Shown: piece by piece, positions 26,220 through 35,329 of the stretch
Position numbering within the stretch: position 1 is the stretch's first letter
How the letters are laid out: each line of letters starts with the position of its first letter
Assembly: GCF_027627455.1 (NCBI RefSeq)
Contig: NZ_CP115483.1
Coordinates: 4,898,001 to 4,962,000 of the forward strand
Source: Sphingobacterium sp. SYP-B4668
Lineage (GTDB): Bacteria > Bacteroidota > Bacteroidia > Sphingobacteriales > Sphingobacteriaceae
DNA: 64,000 nt
Direction of reading: 5' to 3'
Notes under the pieces: generated by a model
What the model was told of the DNA's origin: nothing
The model's input: the letters and a program-made list of their open reading frames with translations, nothing else
The model's database searches: none
Program-made: the position numbers and the translations under genes

Positions 26220-27536
26220 CTAGTAGCGATAGGCATCCGATTTAAAAGGCCCCTCAACAGCTACCCCAATATACGCTGCCTGCTCTTCTGTAAGCACATC
26301 CAACACCACTCCAATATGTGCAAGATGTAATCGTGCCACTTTTTCATCCAAATACTTCGGCAATGTATACACTTTGTTTTCATAAGCTGCAGTATTTGTC
26401 CATAGTTCCAACTGTGCCAATGTCTGATTAGTAAACGAATTGGACATGACAAAAGAAGGATGACCTGTTGCACACCCCAAGTTTACCAATCGTCCCTCAG
26501 CCAACAAAATAATGTCATTCCCATCTATTGTGTACTTGTCCACTTGAGGTTTAATTTCAATCTTCGTACCGCCATAATTTGTATTCAACCAAGCAACATC
26601 GATTTCATTATCAAAGTGTCCTATATTACAGACCACTGTTTTATCCTTCATCATTTTGAAGTGTTCGGCACGCACGATATCCTTATTCCCCGTCGTAGTC
26701 ACTACGATGTTAGCTTCCTTTACTGCATCCGCAAACCTCTTCACTTCAAACCCCTCCATTGCAGCTTGCAAAGCACATATAGGGTCAATTTCGGTCACGA
26801 TAACCCGTACACCAGCTGATCGCAATGACTCCGCAGACCCCTTCCCCACATCACCATATCCAGCTACTACAGCCACTTTACCCGCAAGCATGAGATCGGT
26901 TGCCCGACGAATAGCATCCACCAATGATTCGCGACAACCATATTTGTTGTCAAATTTAGATTTCGTCACTGAATCATTCACATTGATAGCAGGTAAGTGC
27001 AACGTTCCATTTTTCATGCGTTCATAGAGCCTATGCACACCAGTAGTGGTCTCTTCCGACAATCCTTTAATCCCCGAAATCAGCTCTGGATATTTATCAA
27101 ACACCATATTCGTCAAATCACCACCATCGTCCAAAATCATATTCAAAGGATGACGCTTCTCCCCAAAATATAACGTTTGTTCAATGCACCAGTCAAATTG
27201 CTCCGCTGTCATTCCCTTCCACGCATACACCGGAATTCCCGCTGCGGCAATCGCCGCTGCAGCATGGTCCTGTGTCGAAAAAATATTACAAGAAGACCAA
27301 GTGACATCTGCTCCCAATTCTACCAATGTCTCAATCAGTACCGCGGTCTGAATCGTCATATGTAGACAACCCGCAATACGTGCACCTCTCAATGGCTTAG
27401 AAGCTCCAAACTCCTCCCGTAGACTCATCAGTCCAGGCATTTCAGCTTCTGCAAGCTCTATTTCCTTACGTCCCCATTCGGCAAGGTTAATATCTTTGAC
27501 TTTGTATGGCACATAAGTACTTTCAATTGATGACAT
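26220..27536 (-). CDS. ahcY: Adenosylhomocysteinase
   Basis: Hydrolyses S-adenosylhomocysteine to homocysteine and adenosine in the activated methyl cycle, using bound NAD+. The Rossmann motif GYGDVGKGSA is at residues 226-235. NVNDSVTKSKFDN holds the catalytic Lys193. CNIFSTQDHAAAAIA and the C-terminal FKSDAYRY (conserved Lys/Tyr tail entering the partner subunit's NAD site) are intact. At 438 residues it is the usual bacterial length. The ATG at 27536 has a matching promoter 33 bases upstream. Confidence 0.98.
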   Translation of the reverse strand: MSSIESTYVPYKVKDINLAEWGRKEIELAEAEMPGLMSLREEFGASKPLRGARIAGCLHMTIQTAVLIETLVELGADVTWSSCNIFSTQDHAAAAIAAAGIPVYAWKGMTAEQFDWCIEQTLYFGEKRHPLNMILDDGGDLTNMVFDKYPELISGIKGLSEETTTGVHRLYERMKNGTLHLPAINVNDSVTKSKFDNKYGCRESLVDAIRRATDLMLAGKVAVVAGYGDVGKGSAESLRSAGVRVIVTEIDPICALQAAMEGFEVKRFADAVKEANIVVTTTGNKDIVRAEHFKMMKDKTVVCNIGHFDNEIDVAWLNTNYGGTKIEIKPQVDKYTIDGNDIILLAEGRLVNLGCATGHPSFVMSNSFTNQTLAQLELWTNTAAYENKVYTLPKYLDEKVARLHLAHIGVVLDVLTEEQAAYIGVAVEGPFKSDAYRY

Positions 27537-27568
27537 AATTTATCTTCTTTAGTTATAACGTTAGAAGA

Positions 27569-27599
27569 CAAAAATACCATTAACAGTAATAAATTCAAA
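27569..27599 (-). promoter_or_regulatory. ahcY promoter
   Basis: On the minus strand TTTG (27599-27596), 19 bases, TATTTTTG (27576-27569): a full match to the Bacteroidota TTTG/TAnnTTTG promoter upstream of ahcY. Confidence 0.75.
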
Positions 27600-27650
27600 A
27601 CGTTAGCTTCTTCCTATTTACAAATCTGACATTCATTTGAGAGTATAAAC

Positions 27651-27681
27651 TTGACGAAGGCCCCGAAGTACCTTATATTTG
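27651..27681 (+). promoter_or_regulatory. Promoter of the bacilliredoxin gene
   Basis: TTG (27651-27653), a 20-base spacer and TATATTTG (27674-27681). The ATG at 27707 follows after a short leader. Confidence 0.75.
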
Positions 27682-27706
27682 TAGATATAAAAAAAATAGA
27701 GAAGAG

Positions 27707-28117
27707 ATGTATCCAGAATATTTAGTTGAACCGATGCGTAAGGAGCTTACGGATGCCGGTTTCCAAGAATTAAAGACAATTGAAGATGTTGATGCGGCCA
27801 TTCCTTCTGAAGGAACTGTTTTTGTCGTCGTTAACTCTGTCTGCGGATGTGCTGCAGCAAATGCAAGGCCGGCAGCAAGAGCTGCCGTAAAAAACGAAAA
27901 GCACCCGAGCAAATTAGTAACAGTATTTGCTGGAATGGAAAAAGAGGCTGTAGACAAAGCTCGTGAATACATGCTACCTTTCCCTCCATCGTCTCCAGCA
28001 ATGGCACTTTTCAAAGATGGCAAATTGGTGCACATGATTGAAAGACACATGATTGAAGGGCGCCCCGCACAAATGATTGCCGACAACCTAGTCGCTGCAT
28101 TTGACGAGTACTGCTAG
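27707..28117 (+). CDS. Bacilliredoxin (BrxA/BrxB, YphP/YqiW family)
   Basis: 136 residues with the diagnostic C46-G47-C48 motif in NSVCGCAAANARPAA, and the family end MIERHMIEGRPAQMIADNL. Bacilliredoxins remove bacillithiol from oxidised protein thiols; Bacteroidota commonly make bacillithiol. It is cytoplasmic and monocistronic, with its own promoter and terminator. Choosing between BrxA and BrxB would need an alignment. Confidence 0.92.
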   Translation: MYPEYLVEPMRKELTDAGFQELKTIEDVDAAIPSEGTVFVVVNSVCGCAAANARPAARAAVKNEKHPSKLVTVFAGMEKEAVDKAREYMLPFPPSSPAMALFKDGKLVHMIERHMIEGRPAQMIADNLVAAFDEYC

Positions 28118-28137
28118 ATCTTATTTTGATTTTTGAA

Positions 28138-28177
28138 TAAACAAGGTCGCTCAACAATCGTTGAGCGACTTTGTTTA
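28138..28177 (+). terminator. Terminator after the bacilliredoxin gene
   Basis: An 18-bp stem with one G-T pair (28138-28155 with 28160-28177) around an AATC loop, ending in a T-rich arm. Confidence 0.8.
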
Positions 28178-28197
28178 TTAACATTAACCTCACCCAA

Positions 28198-28314
28198 TTA
28201 TTTAATTAAGAATGCATCCATATTACCTGTGTAATGTGCAAGCGGAATCATTAATTTACTTTTTGACAACACCAGGCCATCATAATCAAAATAAGCTATC
28301 ACTTTAATTATCAT
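28198..28314 (-). CDS. Possible 38-residue ORF
   Basis: ATG to TAA on the minus strand encodes MIIKVIAYFDYDGLVLSKSK followed by LMIPLAHYTGN and a short tail. The residue mix looks protein-like and the stretch is otherwise empty. It may be a small gene or the remnant end of a larger one. No family recognised. Confidence 0.3.
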   Translation of the reverse strand: MIIKVIAYFDYDGLVLSKSKLMIPLAHYTGNMDAFLIK

Positions 28315-28507
28315 AAACTGTCAAATATACTGCCTGCCTTATCCACGGTTCGGTTCAAATGTTGCGGAGGACACACTTTGCCACGATGCTCAATCGTATT
28401 ATCCCTTCGATGTTCACGAATATCCTAGCCGCTTCCTAAAATATATAAAATAATAGGTTAGTTCAGCCAAACGATTTGTATTTTAGTATACATCAATTAA
28501 AACAACC
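28315..28507. other. Intergenic stretch before the amidohydrolase
   Basis: No gene or RNA seen. A TATTTTAG at about 28478 is one mismatch from the -7 consensus and could serve the amidohydrolase gene, but its -33 box is unclear. Confidence 0.4.
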
Positions 28508-30142
28508 ATGCGCTGTATCCTCCTCTATTGCACCCTATGTCTATTGGCATTCTTCAGTTGCAAATCTTCAAATCAAGTCGACCTTATTGTCTATAATGCA
28601 CAGATATACACCGTAGATTCTGCATTCTCCATCGCCGAAGCCTTCGCCGTAAAAGACGGGAAATTCGTTGACATTGGCAGTGGCGCCGATATTCGATCCC
28701 AATACATGGCCAACGAAGAGATTGACGCCCAACAAAAATCGATATATCCCGGATTCTACGATGCCCATGCCCATTTTTTCATGCTCGCTGAGCTTCTCGA
28801 CCAGGTCGATTTAGCAGGAAGCAAGTCCTTTGAAGAAGTCATCGCCCGCATGAAGATATATCGTAGTAAATACCCCGATAAAAAATGGCTCATTGGGGGC
28901 GGTTGGGATCAAAATCTTTGGGTAGACAAGAAATTCCCGACCAAGGAGTTCTTAGACAAAGCCTTTCCCGATATCCCGGTTTACCTAGCAAGAATAGATT
29001 ACCATGCTGCAGTTGTGAATTCCAAAGCATTGGAAATAGCTGGGTTGACACACCCTGTTCCGATAGAAGGTGGCATCGTAGGGGGAACTTCCACTGTTCC
29101 AAACGGGTTACTAATAGACAATGCTATGGACTTAGTCAGCAAGTTCATTCCCATAGCCAATGAGGAAACATCATTAAAAATATTGAAAACCGCAGAGGAC
29201 TCATTGCTGTCGGTTGGACTGACATCTATAGTAGATGCTGGGCTTCCTAAATCCCAGTTAGATTTGCTTCAAAAATTCTACAAAACCAATCAACTCCGCA
29301 TCCGCAATTATGCTATGATTGCAGCAAACAAAGAGAACATTAACCATTACTTACAAGCTGGTCCTTACCGCACCGACCACCTCACCATCAGCTCGTTCAA
29401 GATATTGGCGGATGGGGCTTTAGGCTCACGTGGAGCATGTCTATTAGAGCACTACCATGATGCCCCAACTAAAGGGTTTCTCTTACACAGTCCAGCTGAA
29501 TTTGACACCGTGATACGTCAATTAGCCAATAGCCCTTTCCAAGCCAATACCCATGCCATAGGAGACTCTACCAATCGTATCATATTGGATACCTATGGAA
29601 AATATCTCCCTACTCATCAAGACAAGAGATGGCGCATAGAACACGCACAGATTATTGCCCCCTCAGACTTCCCTAAATTTAAAAAGTTCCATATTATCCC
29701 CTCCGTACAACCCACACATGCAACATCAGATATGTATTGGGCTATAGATCGTCTCGGTAATGAGCGCATGAAGGGAGCTTATGCCTACAAAGAGCTACTT
29801 CAACAATATGGAAAATTAGCATTAGGCAGCGATTTTCCCGTCGAACACTTCAACCCAATGTTTGGATTTCACGCCGCAGTAGCAAGAGTAGATGCCAAAG
29901 GGTATCCTCAAGGAGGATTTCAGATGGAAAATGCAATAACTAGAGAAGAAGCATTAAAAGGGATGACTATCTGGGCTGCCTATTCCTGTTTTCAAGAAAA
30001 AAATCGAGGCAGTATTGAGAAAAACAAAGATGCAGACTTCATTATATTAGAAAAAGATATTATGAAAATACCCAACGACCAACTCCGAGCAGTACAGACG
30101 CTACGTACGGTTATTGGAGGAAAAACTGTTTTTAAACGATAA
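28508..30142 (+). CDS. Lipoprotein amidohydrolase (amidohydrolase family 3, YtcJ-like)
   Basis: 544 residues. The lipoprotein signal ends AFFSC (Cys18). A metal-dependent TIM-barrel hydrolase follows, with YPGFYDAHAHF (HxH ligands), a central ILADGALGSRGACLLEHY, HAIGDSTNRI and the late ligand region LALGSDFPVEHFNP. The family-3 N-terminal small beta domain (LIVYNAQIYTVDS) and its C-terminal return (GGKTVFKR) are present. The substrate is unknown; the family acts on N-acyl or cyclic amide bonds. Anchoring in the periplasm sets it apart from cytoplasmic YtcJ. Monocistronic. Confidence 0.85.
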   Translation: MRCILLYCTLCLLAFFSCKSSNQVDLIVYNAQIYTVDSAFSIAEAFAVKDGKFVDIGSGADIRSQYMANEEIDAQQKSIYPGFYDAHAHFFMLAELLDQVDLAGSKSFEEVIARMKIYRSKYPDKKWLIGGGWDQNLWVDKKFPTKEFLDKAFPDIPVYLARIDYHAAVVNSKALEIAGLTHPVPIEGGIVGGTSTVPNGLLIDNAMDLVSKFIPIANEETSLKILKTAEDSLLSVGLTSIVDAGLPKSQLDLLQKFYKTNQLRIRNYAMIAANKENINHYLQAGPYRTDHLTISSFKILADGALGSRGACLLEHYHDAPTKGFLLHSPAEFDTVIRQLANSPFQANTHAIGDSTNRIILDTYGKYLPTHQDKRWRIEHAQIIAPSDFPKFKKFHIIPSVQPTHATSDMYWAIDRLGNERMKGAYAYKELLQQYGKLALGSDFPVEHFNPMFGFHAAVARVDAKGYPQGGFQMENAITREEALKGMTIWAAYSCFQEKNRGSIEKNKDADFIILEKDIMKIPNDQLRAVQTLRTVIGGKTVFKR

Positions 30143-30195
30143 GATTATAGCGGCATAGCGTGGAATGCGGTCTTTTTTAAGTACCCCTATTTCAC

Positions 30196-30831
30196 CTATT
30201 CTATTACTTCCATCGTAAACAACACCTTTTCAACTGGTAAATCAGTAGACGTAGTACGTACTTTACTGATAGCCGTCACGACATCGAGACCTTCATAAAT
30301 CTCACCAAAAACCGTATAATCATAATCCAATCGAGGTTGGCCTCCGTTCGTTAGATAAGCATGCCGTTGTTCAGGTGTATATTTGATTCCCTTTTTTTGT
30401 TCCAATGTGTGGAGATCACCTTCCGTCACAGGTTTTCCTACGACAAAATACAACTGATTCAAAAAAGAAGATTTCGTTGGGTTGTCATCCCTTCCCGCAC
30501 CAAGCGCACCAATTTTATGAAACGCTCGTTTATCAAATTCGGGACTCAAACGTTGCTCAGCAGATATATTCTTCGCCTCTCTTGCTAAAATTTCCTCATC
30601 CAAGTCTCCTCCCTGTATTACAAAATCAGCAATTACCCTATTGAATTCTGCCTGATCGTACACCTTGGCTCGGATTGCATCAAGCAGCAGTTGTCGATGA
30701 TGAGGTGTATAGTCATATAGCAATACTTTAAAATTTCCATAATTAGTCTTCACCAAGATCTTGTAAGTCTGCCCATAGCACACCGAAAATATTAATAAAG
30801 CAAATACCGTAACTAATGCTCTTTTCATCAT
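30196..30831 (-). CDS. Periplasmic peptidyl-prolyl isomerase (cyclophilin type)
   Basis: About 211 residues: signal peptide MMKRALVTVFALLIFSVCYGQ, then a cyclophilin domain starting YKILVKTNYGNFKVLLY. Key features are AEFNRVIADFVIQGGD (the usual FHRVI...FMIQGGD active-site stretch with N for H) and the C-terminal YTVFGEIYEGLDVV. An insertion around EQKKGIKYTPEQRHAYL is typical of Bacteroidota cyclophilins. The frame extends to a TTG at 30837, but the paired ATGs at 30831 and 30828 are better starts. It probably folds exported proteins. Confidence 0.88.
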   Translation of the reverse strand: MMKRALVTVFALLIFSVCYGQTYKILVKTNYGNFKVLLYDYTPHHRQLLLDAIRAKVYDQAEFNRVIADFVIQGGDLDEEILAREAKNISAEQRLSPEFDKRAFHKIGALGAGRDDNPTKSSFLNQLYFVVGKPVTEGDLHTLEQKKGIKYTPEQRHAYLTNGGQPRLDYDYTVFGEIYEGLDVVTAISKVRTTSTDLPVEKVLFTMEVIE

Positions 30832-30852
30832 CTCCAATAATTAGGATATCAT

Positions 30853-30884
30853 CAAACTTAGACAAACTTACCTTTTTTCACAAA
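30853..30884 (-). promoter_or_regulatory. Cyclophilin gene promoter
   Basis: On the minus strand TTTG (30884-30881), 20 bases, TAAGTTTG (30860-30853): a full consensus match, about 20 bases before the start codon. It shares the -7 octamer with the sigma gene promoter but not the spacer. Confidence 0.7.
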
Positions 30885-31103
30885 TGCTTACATATCTATC
30901 TAAATTATTTGAATGATTGATGTTCACCTCCAAATTAAACTCAACGTTCAAACACGCTATTATGAAAACAAAAGGTTCTTTCTAGGATCTACACATAAAT
31001 ACACAGATGGAAACCACACATCAGTTCCAAGGTGACTATTTTCAATCAATATGAGCTTAGAAGACAATGGCTATTGAAAGCTATCTTCAATCCTTAACAT
31101 ACT
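30885..31103. other. Intergenic stretch without recognised content
   Basis: Between the cyclophilin promoter and the terminator of the oxidoreductase operon I see no coding frame, RNA or repeat. Confidence 0.4.
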
Positions 31104-31139
31104 AAAAAAGACTGTACTATAGCCCATTATAGGACTATA
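31104..31139 (-). terminator. Terminator of the sigma/SusCD/oxidoreductase locus
   Basis: On the minus strand TATAGTCC pairs with GGGCTATA (one G-U pair) around a 6-base loop, followed by TACAG and six Ts, 16 bases after the last gene. Confidence 0.7.
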
Positions 31140-31154
31140 GCACAATCATCCCAA

Positions 31155-32135
31155 TTATAAGCGTTCTATTCGTTTTGTTTTCTTGCTTCGGTCGGCAGCT
31201 TCCATAAACTTAAAAATCTCGATTGTTTCTGCTGGAGTGACAGGAGGTATCCCTGTATCGAAGAATGTAAGAATCTCCGACACCAAAGGTCCATAACCTG
31301 CAAAAGGTCCTAATTCAGCAATTCCTTTCTCGCCAAAAGCCCTTCCCGCGATATTAGATGCTCCCTTTCGGATTCCACGAACCGATCCTATACGGCCATC
31401 AGACCAGACACCCACCACCTGTTCAAAATCAGCATGAAATACTCTGTACACCTCTTTACATCCTACACCCATCACAGTAAACAACATCTCCACACCATGT
31501 ATCATATACCAAGCCTGATCTATATGATGACGCTCGATTTCAGCAGGAGTATACACATCCGCCCCCAACACTTGACCAATACTCCCTTCCTTAACCTTTC
31601 TTACATTCGCATCATATCGCAAAGATGATGAACTAAAGAGCGGGACGCTATTCCGCGCAGCTAGGTCAAAGATCTTTTCTACGGACTTGAGATTCTCACC
31701 CATTGGCTTATCGATGAACAACGGTTTTTTTGCCCTTATCACGGGTTCGGCCTGTTCTAAATGCACTCGCCCATCATTAGATTCCAACAGTACAAAATCC
31801 ACCTTTTTCAACAAATCTTCTATACTCGTCACAATTTCCACCCCCATTTTCTTAACCGCTTCTGTGATAGCAGGTTTCATCTCCAGTGCAGAAGGAATAT
31901 CCTTGCTCCCATTTGGGTATGCGGCGACTACACGATACCCTCTATCCTTGAGTGCCCCTTCATTGATATCCCGCGTAAACATCTCACTATGAGAAGTATC
32001 CAATCCAATAATACCAATTCTTTTTTGTTGCACAGGCCGTTCAAAGATTCCATCTGAGAACGAAAGTGCCCCAAGCCCAGCGCCCAATACCGACATTTGC
32101 ACGATAAAATCCCTTCTATTTGTTTCTTTCTTCAT
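31155..32135 (-). CDS. Tat-exported Gfo/Idh/MocA-like oxidoreductase, divergent nucleotide motif
   Basis: 326 residues starting with a twin-arginine signal (NRRDFIVQMSVLGAG). KRIGIIGLDTSHSEMF stands where a GxGxxG nucleotide motif is expected, and the next glycines are missing. The catalytic lysine region appears as FIDKPMGENLKSVEKIF, and RYDANVRKVKEGSIGQVLGADVY leads into the C-terminal alpha/beta domain. It is the last gene of the operon, 12 bases after the second oxidoreductase. Export with prebound cofactor suggests periplasmic sugar oxidation. The altered Rossmann loop makes cofactor binding uncertain. Confidence 0.82.
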   Translation of the reverse strand: MKKETNRRDFIVQMSVLGAGLGALSFSDGIFERPVQQKRIGIIGLDTSHSEMFTRDINEGALKDRGYRVVAAYPNGSKDIPSALEMKPAITEAVKKMGVEIVTSIEDLLKKVDFVLLESNDGRVHLEQAEPVIRAKKPLFIDKPMGENLKSVEKIFDLAARNSVPLFSSSSLRYDANVRKVKEGSIGQVLGADVYTPAEIERHHIDQAWYMIHGVEMLFTVMGVGCKEVYRVFHADFEQVVGVWSDGRIGSVRGIRKGASNIAGRAFGEKGIAELGPFAGYGPLVSEILTFFDTGIPPVTPAETIEIFKFMEAADRSKKTKRIERL

Positions 32136-32147
32136 ATCAGTTTCGAT

Positions 32148-33644
32148 TTAAATTTTGGGCATATCTGGAAGACGAAAGCCATTATGGTAAGTATGTTGAA
32201 TCCATTCCTTCGCAATATCTTTAGCATTGAATTCAGTAAATTGTCTATTGAAGCGCGGATCTCCATCCACCACACTAAATTCGTCCACCGACACAATCTT
32301 AATTTTATCTGCGTCATTGATATTGGTAAACTCCATCTTCTCACCATCCCATAACAAATCTCGATGCAACCCCTGCAAGCGGACAGCCAGTACCCCCATT
32401 ACAACCATCTCATTAAAAGGTCCCGAAAACCCAAAATGCGAACTTGCCTCTTTCCTGTTATCCGGCGACTCCTTAGCCGCACGTATCCAATCCTGCTCAT
32501 GCGCGTTGCTATTCCAGATATCACCGTTTCCGCCTGGTATACGCGGAATCCAAGGCTTAGGTTGCTGAAAATGTGCCATATCCGTCACTGGCAACAACGT
32601 TGGATTCATCCCATAGCAACCAGTCATGATTTTACCTTTCTTCCCGACAAATATGATTCCACCATTTTCATCACCCATCATCGCACCTGGTGCAAGTTCT
32701 TTTGGTCGCTCTGGAACCAGTCCGCCATCATACCAATAGACCTTAACCTCTGGCATATTCACCTTCCCCTTTTTTGCTCTAGCAGGAAACGTATATTGTA
32801 CCATCTGCGCATGCGGAGGAGAATACAAGTTACTCAAGGTGGAGCTTCCATTTACCTTGATTGGATATTTAAGATCCAGTGCCCAATACAGAGGATCCAT
32901 AATATGACAAGCCATATCACCCAAAGCTCCTGTTCCAAAATCCCACCATCCCCTCCAGTTCCACGGTGTATACACACTATGATAAGGCCTGTTTTCTGCC
33001 GGTCCGACGAATAGGTCCCAAGCCAAGCTATCAGGTACCGACATTCCATCTTTTGGCTTCATCAAACCTTGAGGCCAGATAGGACGATCCGTCCAGCAAT
33101 GCACCTCATAGACCTCACCAATCGCATCCGATTGAATCCATTCTGCAATTTGCCTACACCAGTCAAACGAATTTCCTTGGTTTCCCATCTGCGTCGCCAC
33201 TCTATGCTTTTTTGCTAAACGTGTCAGCAAACGTGATTCGTATACCGAGTGGGTAAGCGGCTTCTGTGTATAACAATGCTTTCCCAGTGTCAGCGCATGC
33301 GCCGTCGCTATAGCATGAGTATGATCTGGAGTTGCCACCATCACCGCGTCTATCGAGTCACCCATCTCATCAAACATCACCCGCCAATCTTTGAACTGCT
33401 TCGCACCTGGATAGTCTTTGAAAGTCTTTTGAGCATATCTCCAATCCACATCACAAAGCGCTACGATATTCTCCGATTTCATATTGGCAAGATTACGGCG
33501 TCCCATCCCACCAACACCTATACCCGCAATATTAAGTTTATCACTAGGAGCCACATGTCCCAGTGTTTTGCCCAGAACATGGCTGGATACGATTGAAAAG
33601 CTCGCCAATGCCGTTGTATTCTTTATAAAATTTCTTCTGTCCAT
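32148..33644 (-). CDS. Tat-exported Gfo/Idh/MocA family oxidoreductase
   Basis: 498 residues from the ATG at 33644. The twin-arginine signal MDRRNFIKNTTALASFS implies folded, cofactor-loaded export. Rossmann motif GIGVGGMGRRNLANM, then VMVATPDHTHA and the catalytic-lysine stretch TQKPLTHSVYESR. LFVGPAENRPYHSVYTPWNWRGWWDFG and MACHIMDPLYWALDL are typical of the GFO_IDH_MocA_C-type Bacteroidota/Planctomycete group. The frame extends to 33689 inside the SusD gene, so that start is rejected. It lies 13 bases after susD. The substrate is probably the imported sugar or a glycoside. Confidence 0.9.
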   Translation of the reverse strand: MDRRNFIKNTTALASFSIVSSHVLGKTLGHVAPSDKLNIAGIGVGGMGRRNLANMKSENIVALCDVDWRYAQKTFKDYPGAKQFKDWRVMFDEMGDSIDAVMVATPDHTHAIATAHALTLGKHCYTQKPLTHSVYESRLLTRLAKKHRVATQMGNQGNSFDWCRQIAEWIQSDAIGEVYEVHCWTDRPIWPQGLMKPKDGMSVPDSLAWDLFVGPAENRPYHSVYTPWNWRGWWDFGTGALGDMACHIMDPLYWALDLKYPIKVNGSSTLSNLYSPPHAQMVQYTFPARAKKGKVNMPEVKVYWYDGGLVPERPKELAPGAMMGDENGGIIFVGKKGKIMTGCYGMNPTLLPVTDMAHFQQPKPWIPRIPGGNGDIWNSNAHEQDWIRAAKESPDNRKEASSHFGFSGPFNEMVVMGVLAVRLQGLHRDLLWDGEKMEFTNINDADKIKIVSVDEFSVVDGDPRFNRQFTEFNAKDIAKEWIQHTYHNGFRLPDMPKI

Positions 33645-33657
33645 TATATTTAAGCTA

Positions 33658-35325
33658 TTAATAATTATCATTTTGAACCAGTACACCATTAGATCGATCG
33701 ATCTCTATCTGCGGGATTGGGAATGGCCAACTATTGTCGCCAGCATCCCGTCCTTTATCCGCAAAGCCATATTTTTCATAGAATGCCTTCATCGTAGGGG
33801 CATACTCTCCCCAGCGCACCAGATCATATAGACGGAACCCCTCTAACGCCAATTCATTCCTCCGCTCACGCTTTAAGGCAGTCATGACATCGTCAGATGG
33901 CTTAATCGCGTATTGCGCTTGAAAATCAGCATCAGAAACAGTTTTAAGTCCTTGACCAAATAATCTAAATATCGCCGGCTCATCCACCTTAGAGGTCGTT
34001 ACAAAAGCCCTCCTACGCACCTCATTCAAGTGTGTAAGCGCATCCGTTGTACTGCCTCCTGACCTTATTAAAGCCTCTGCATACATTAAGAGAACTTCTG
34101 AATAACGGATCCAATATGGCTGCCAATTGCTGCGCTGTAGGTCATTGTTTTGCCGATATTGTTGTGGGACAAAAGCCTTCCTACTTTGTTGAAGGTTAAA
34201 ATCATTGAAGTATCCCCTATAATTATGTATTTCCTCCCCACCAGAAGAAGTTTTAAAAATATCGTTGTGACTAATGATGGTAAACATACGACGTGGATCC
34301 GCAGGGTCATAAGAAGCCGCCAAATCCTTGGTTGGTGTATTTCCTCCCCAACCACCGACATTGTTCCGTCCTACGTTCATAATCGCAAACGGGTCACCAC
34401 CAATACCAAATGCTGGATCGAACTTACGAAGAACCCCAAAAATACACTCCTTGGAAAATGGAGCCACAGCATAGTCACCCCTAAAAAGATCTTGAAAATC
34501 TGGCAACAAACTAAGCTGTCCATTTCGCACCACTTCCCCTGCAGCATCCCTTGCCACTTTATATTCATCCTGTGCATTTCCTGCAAGAATTCCTTGTTCC
34601 ATCAACCCTCCAAAAAACAATGCGGCCCGAGCCATCAAAGCATAGGCTGCATCTTTTGTCACACGTCCGGTTTCTGAACTAGACAATCCTGAAGCACGAG
34701 GAAGACTACTTTCTTGTATGGCCTCCTGTAAATCTTTATAAACCTGCGCCTTTAAATCCGCCAGTGGAGCCTTAGCCTTACGTGTGTCAGGTTTTTCTAC
34801 ATTGACAATCAAGGGCACTTCCTTAAATACCGTAATCAAATCAAAATAATACCATGCCCTCAAAAATTTAATCTCTGCAAAATAACGTGCTACCGTCTCT
34901 GCAGGTACAGGTTTGGCATTCTCAATTAGATTGCCTCCCTCCCTTTGCAGGGCATCCAAGGCAATGTTACAATTCCCAATTCCCTTAAAGCGATTTGCCC
35001 AAGTCTCGTAAAGCAAAGGATTGGATGGCAACGGTCGACCCCGCCCCACCTCTGTTGTTTGTGGCCTATCTCCTGGATCAGAACCTCCAGCATCTGCGTT
35101 ATCCACACTCTCATCGCCAAGAGCGACTTTATTCACCGTATACCCCCAACCATCAAACATAGGTTGGTAACAGCTTGTGACCAACTTCAACCCTGCACCA
35201 TCCGTCTTAAAAAACTCACTCTCGTTCAAAATCCCATAAGGATCACGGTCTAAAAAATCCTTTTTGCAGCCAATTACCGTCCCCAAGAGAAGGAATGCCG
35301 ACATATATAAAACTATATTTTTCAT
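33658..35325 (-). CDS. SusD/RagB-family glycan-binding lipoprotein
   Basis: 555 residues. The lipoprotein signal ends TVIGC (Cys20), followed by KKDFLDRDPYG, a typical SusD start. TPR-like helices appear in AEIKFLRAWYYFDLITVFKEVPLIV, and the C-terminal SusD core carries YSEVLLMYAEALIRSG and LNEVRRRAF. SusD forms the surface lid on the SusC transporter and binds the substrate oligosaccharide. Its start is 4 bases after the SusC stop, so the two are translated together. Confidence 0.95.
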   Translation of the reverse strand: MKNIVLYMSAFLLLGTVIGCKKDFLDRDPYGILNESEFFKTDGAGLKLVTSCYQPMFDGWGYTVNKVALGDESVDNADAGGSDPGDRPQTTEVGRGRPLPSNPLLYETWANRFKGIGNCNIALDALQREGGNLIENAKPVPAETVARYFAEIKFLRAWYYFDLITVFKEVPLIVNVEKPDTRKAKAPLADLKAQVYKDLQEAIQESSLPRASGLSSSETGRVTKDAAYALMARAALFFGGLMEQGILAGNAQDEYKVARDAAGEVVRNGQLSLLPDFQDLFRGDYAVAPFSKECIFGVLRKFDPAFGIGGDPFAIMNVGRNNVGGWGGNTPTKDLAASYDPADPRRMFTIISHNDIFKTSSGGEEIHNYRGYFNDFNLQQSRKAFVPQQYRQNNDLQRSNWQPYWIRYSEVLLMYAEALIRSGGSTTDALTHLNEVRRRAFVTTSKVDEPAIFRLFGQGLKTVSDADFQAQYAIKPSDDVMTALKRERRNELALEGFRLYDLVRWGEYAPTMKAFYEKYGFADKGRDAGDNSWPFPIPQIEIDRSNGVLVQNDNY

Positions 35326-35329
35326 CTAT

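Noticed and set aside
27537..27706. SAH or SAM riboswitch before ahcY
   Set aside because: The short leader after the consensus promoter has no recognisable riboswitch pairing.
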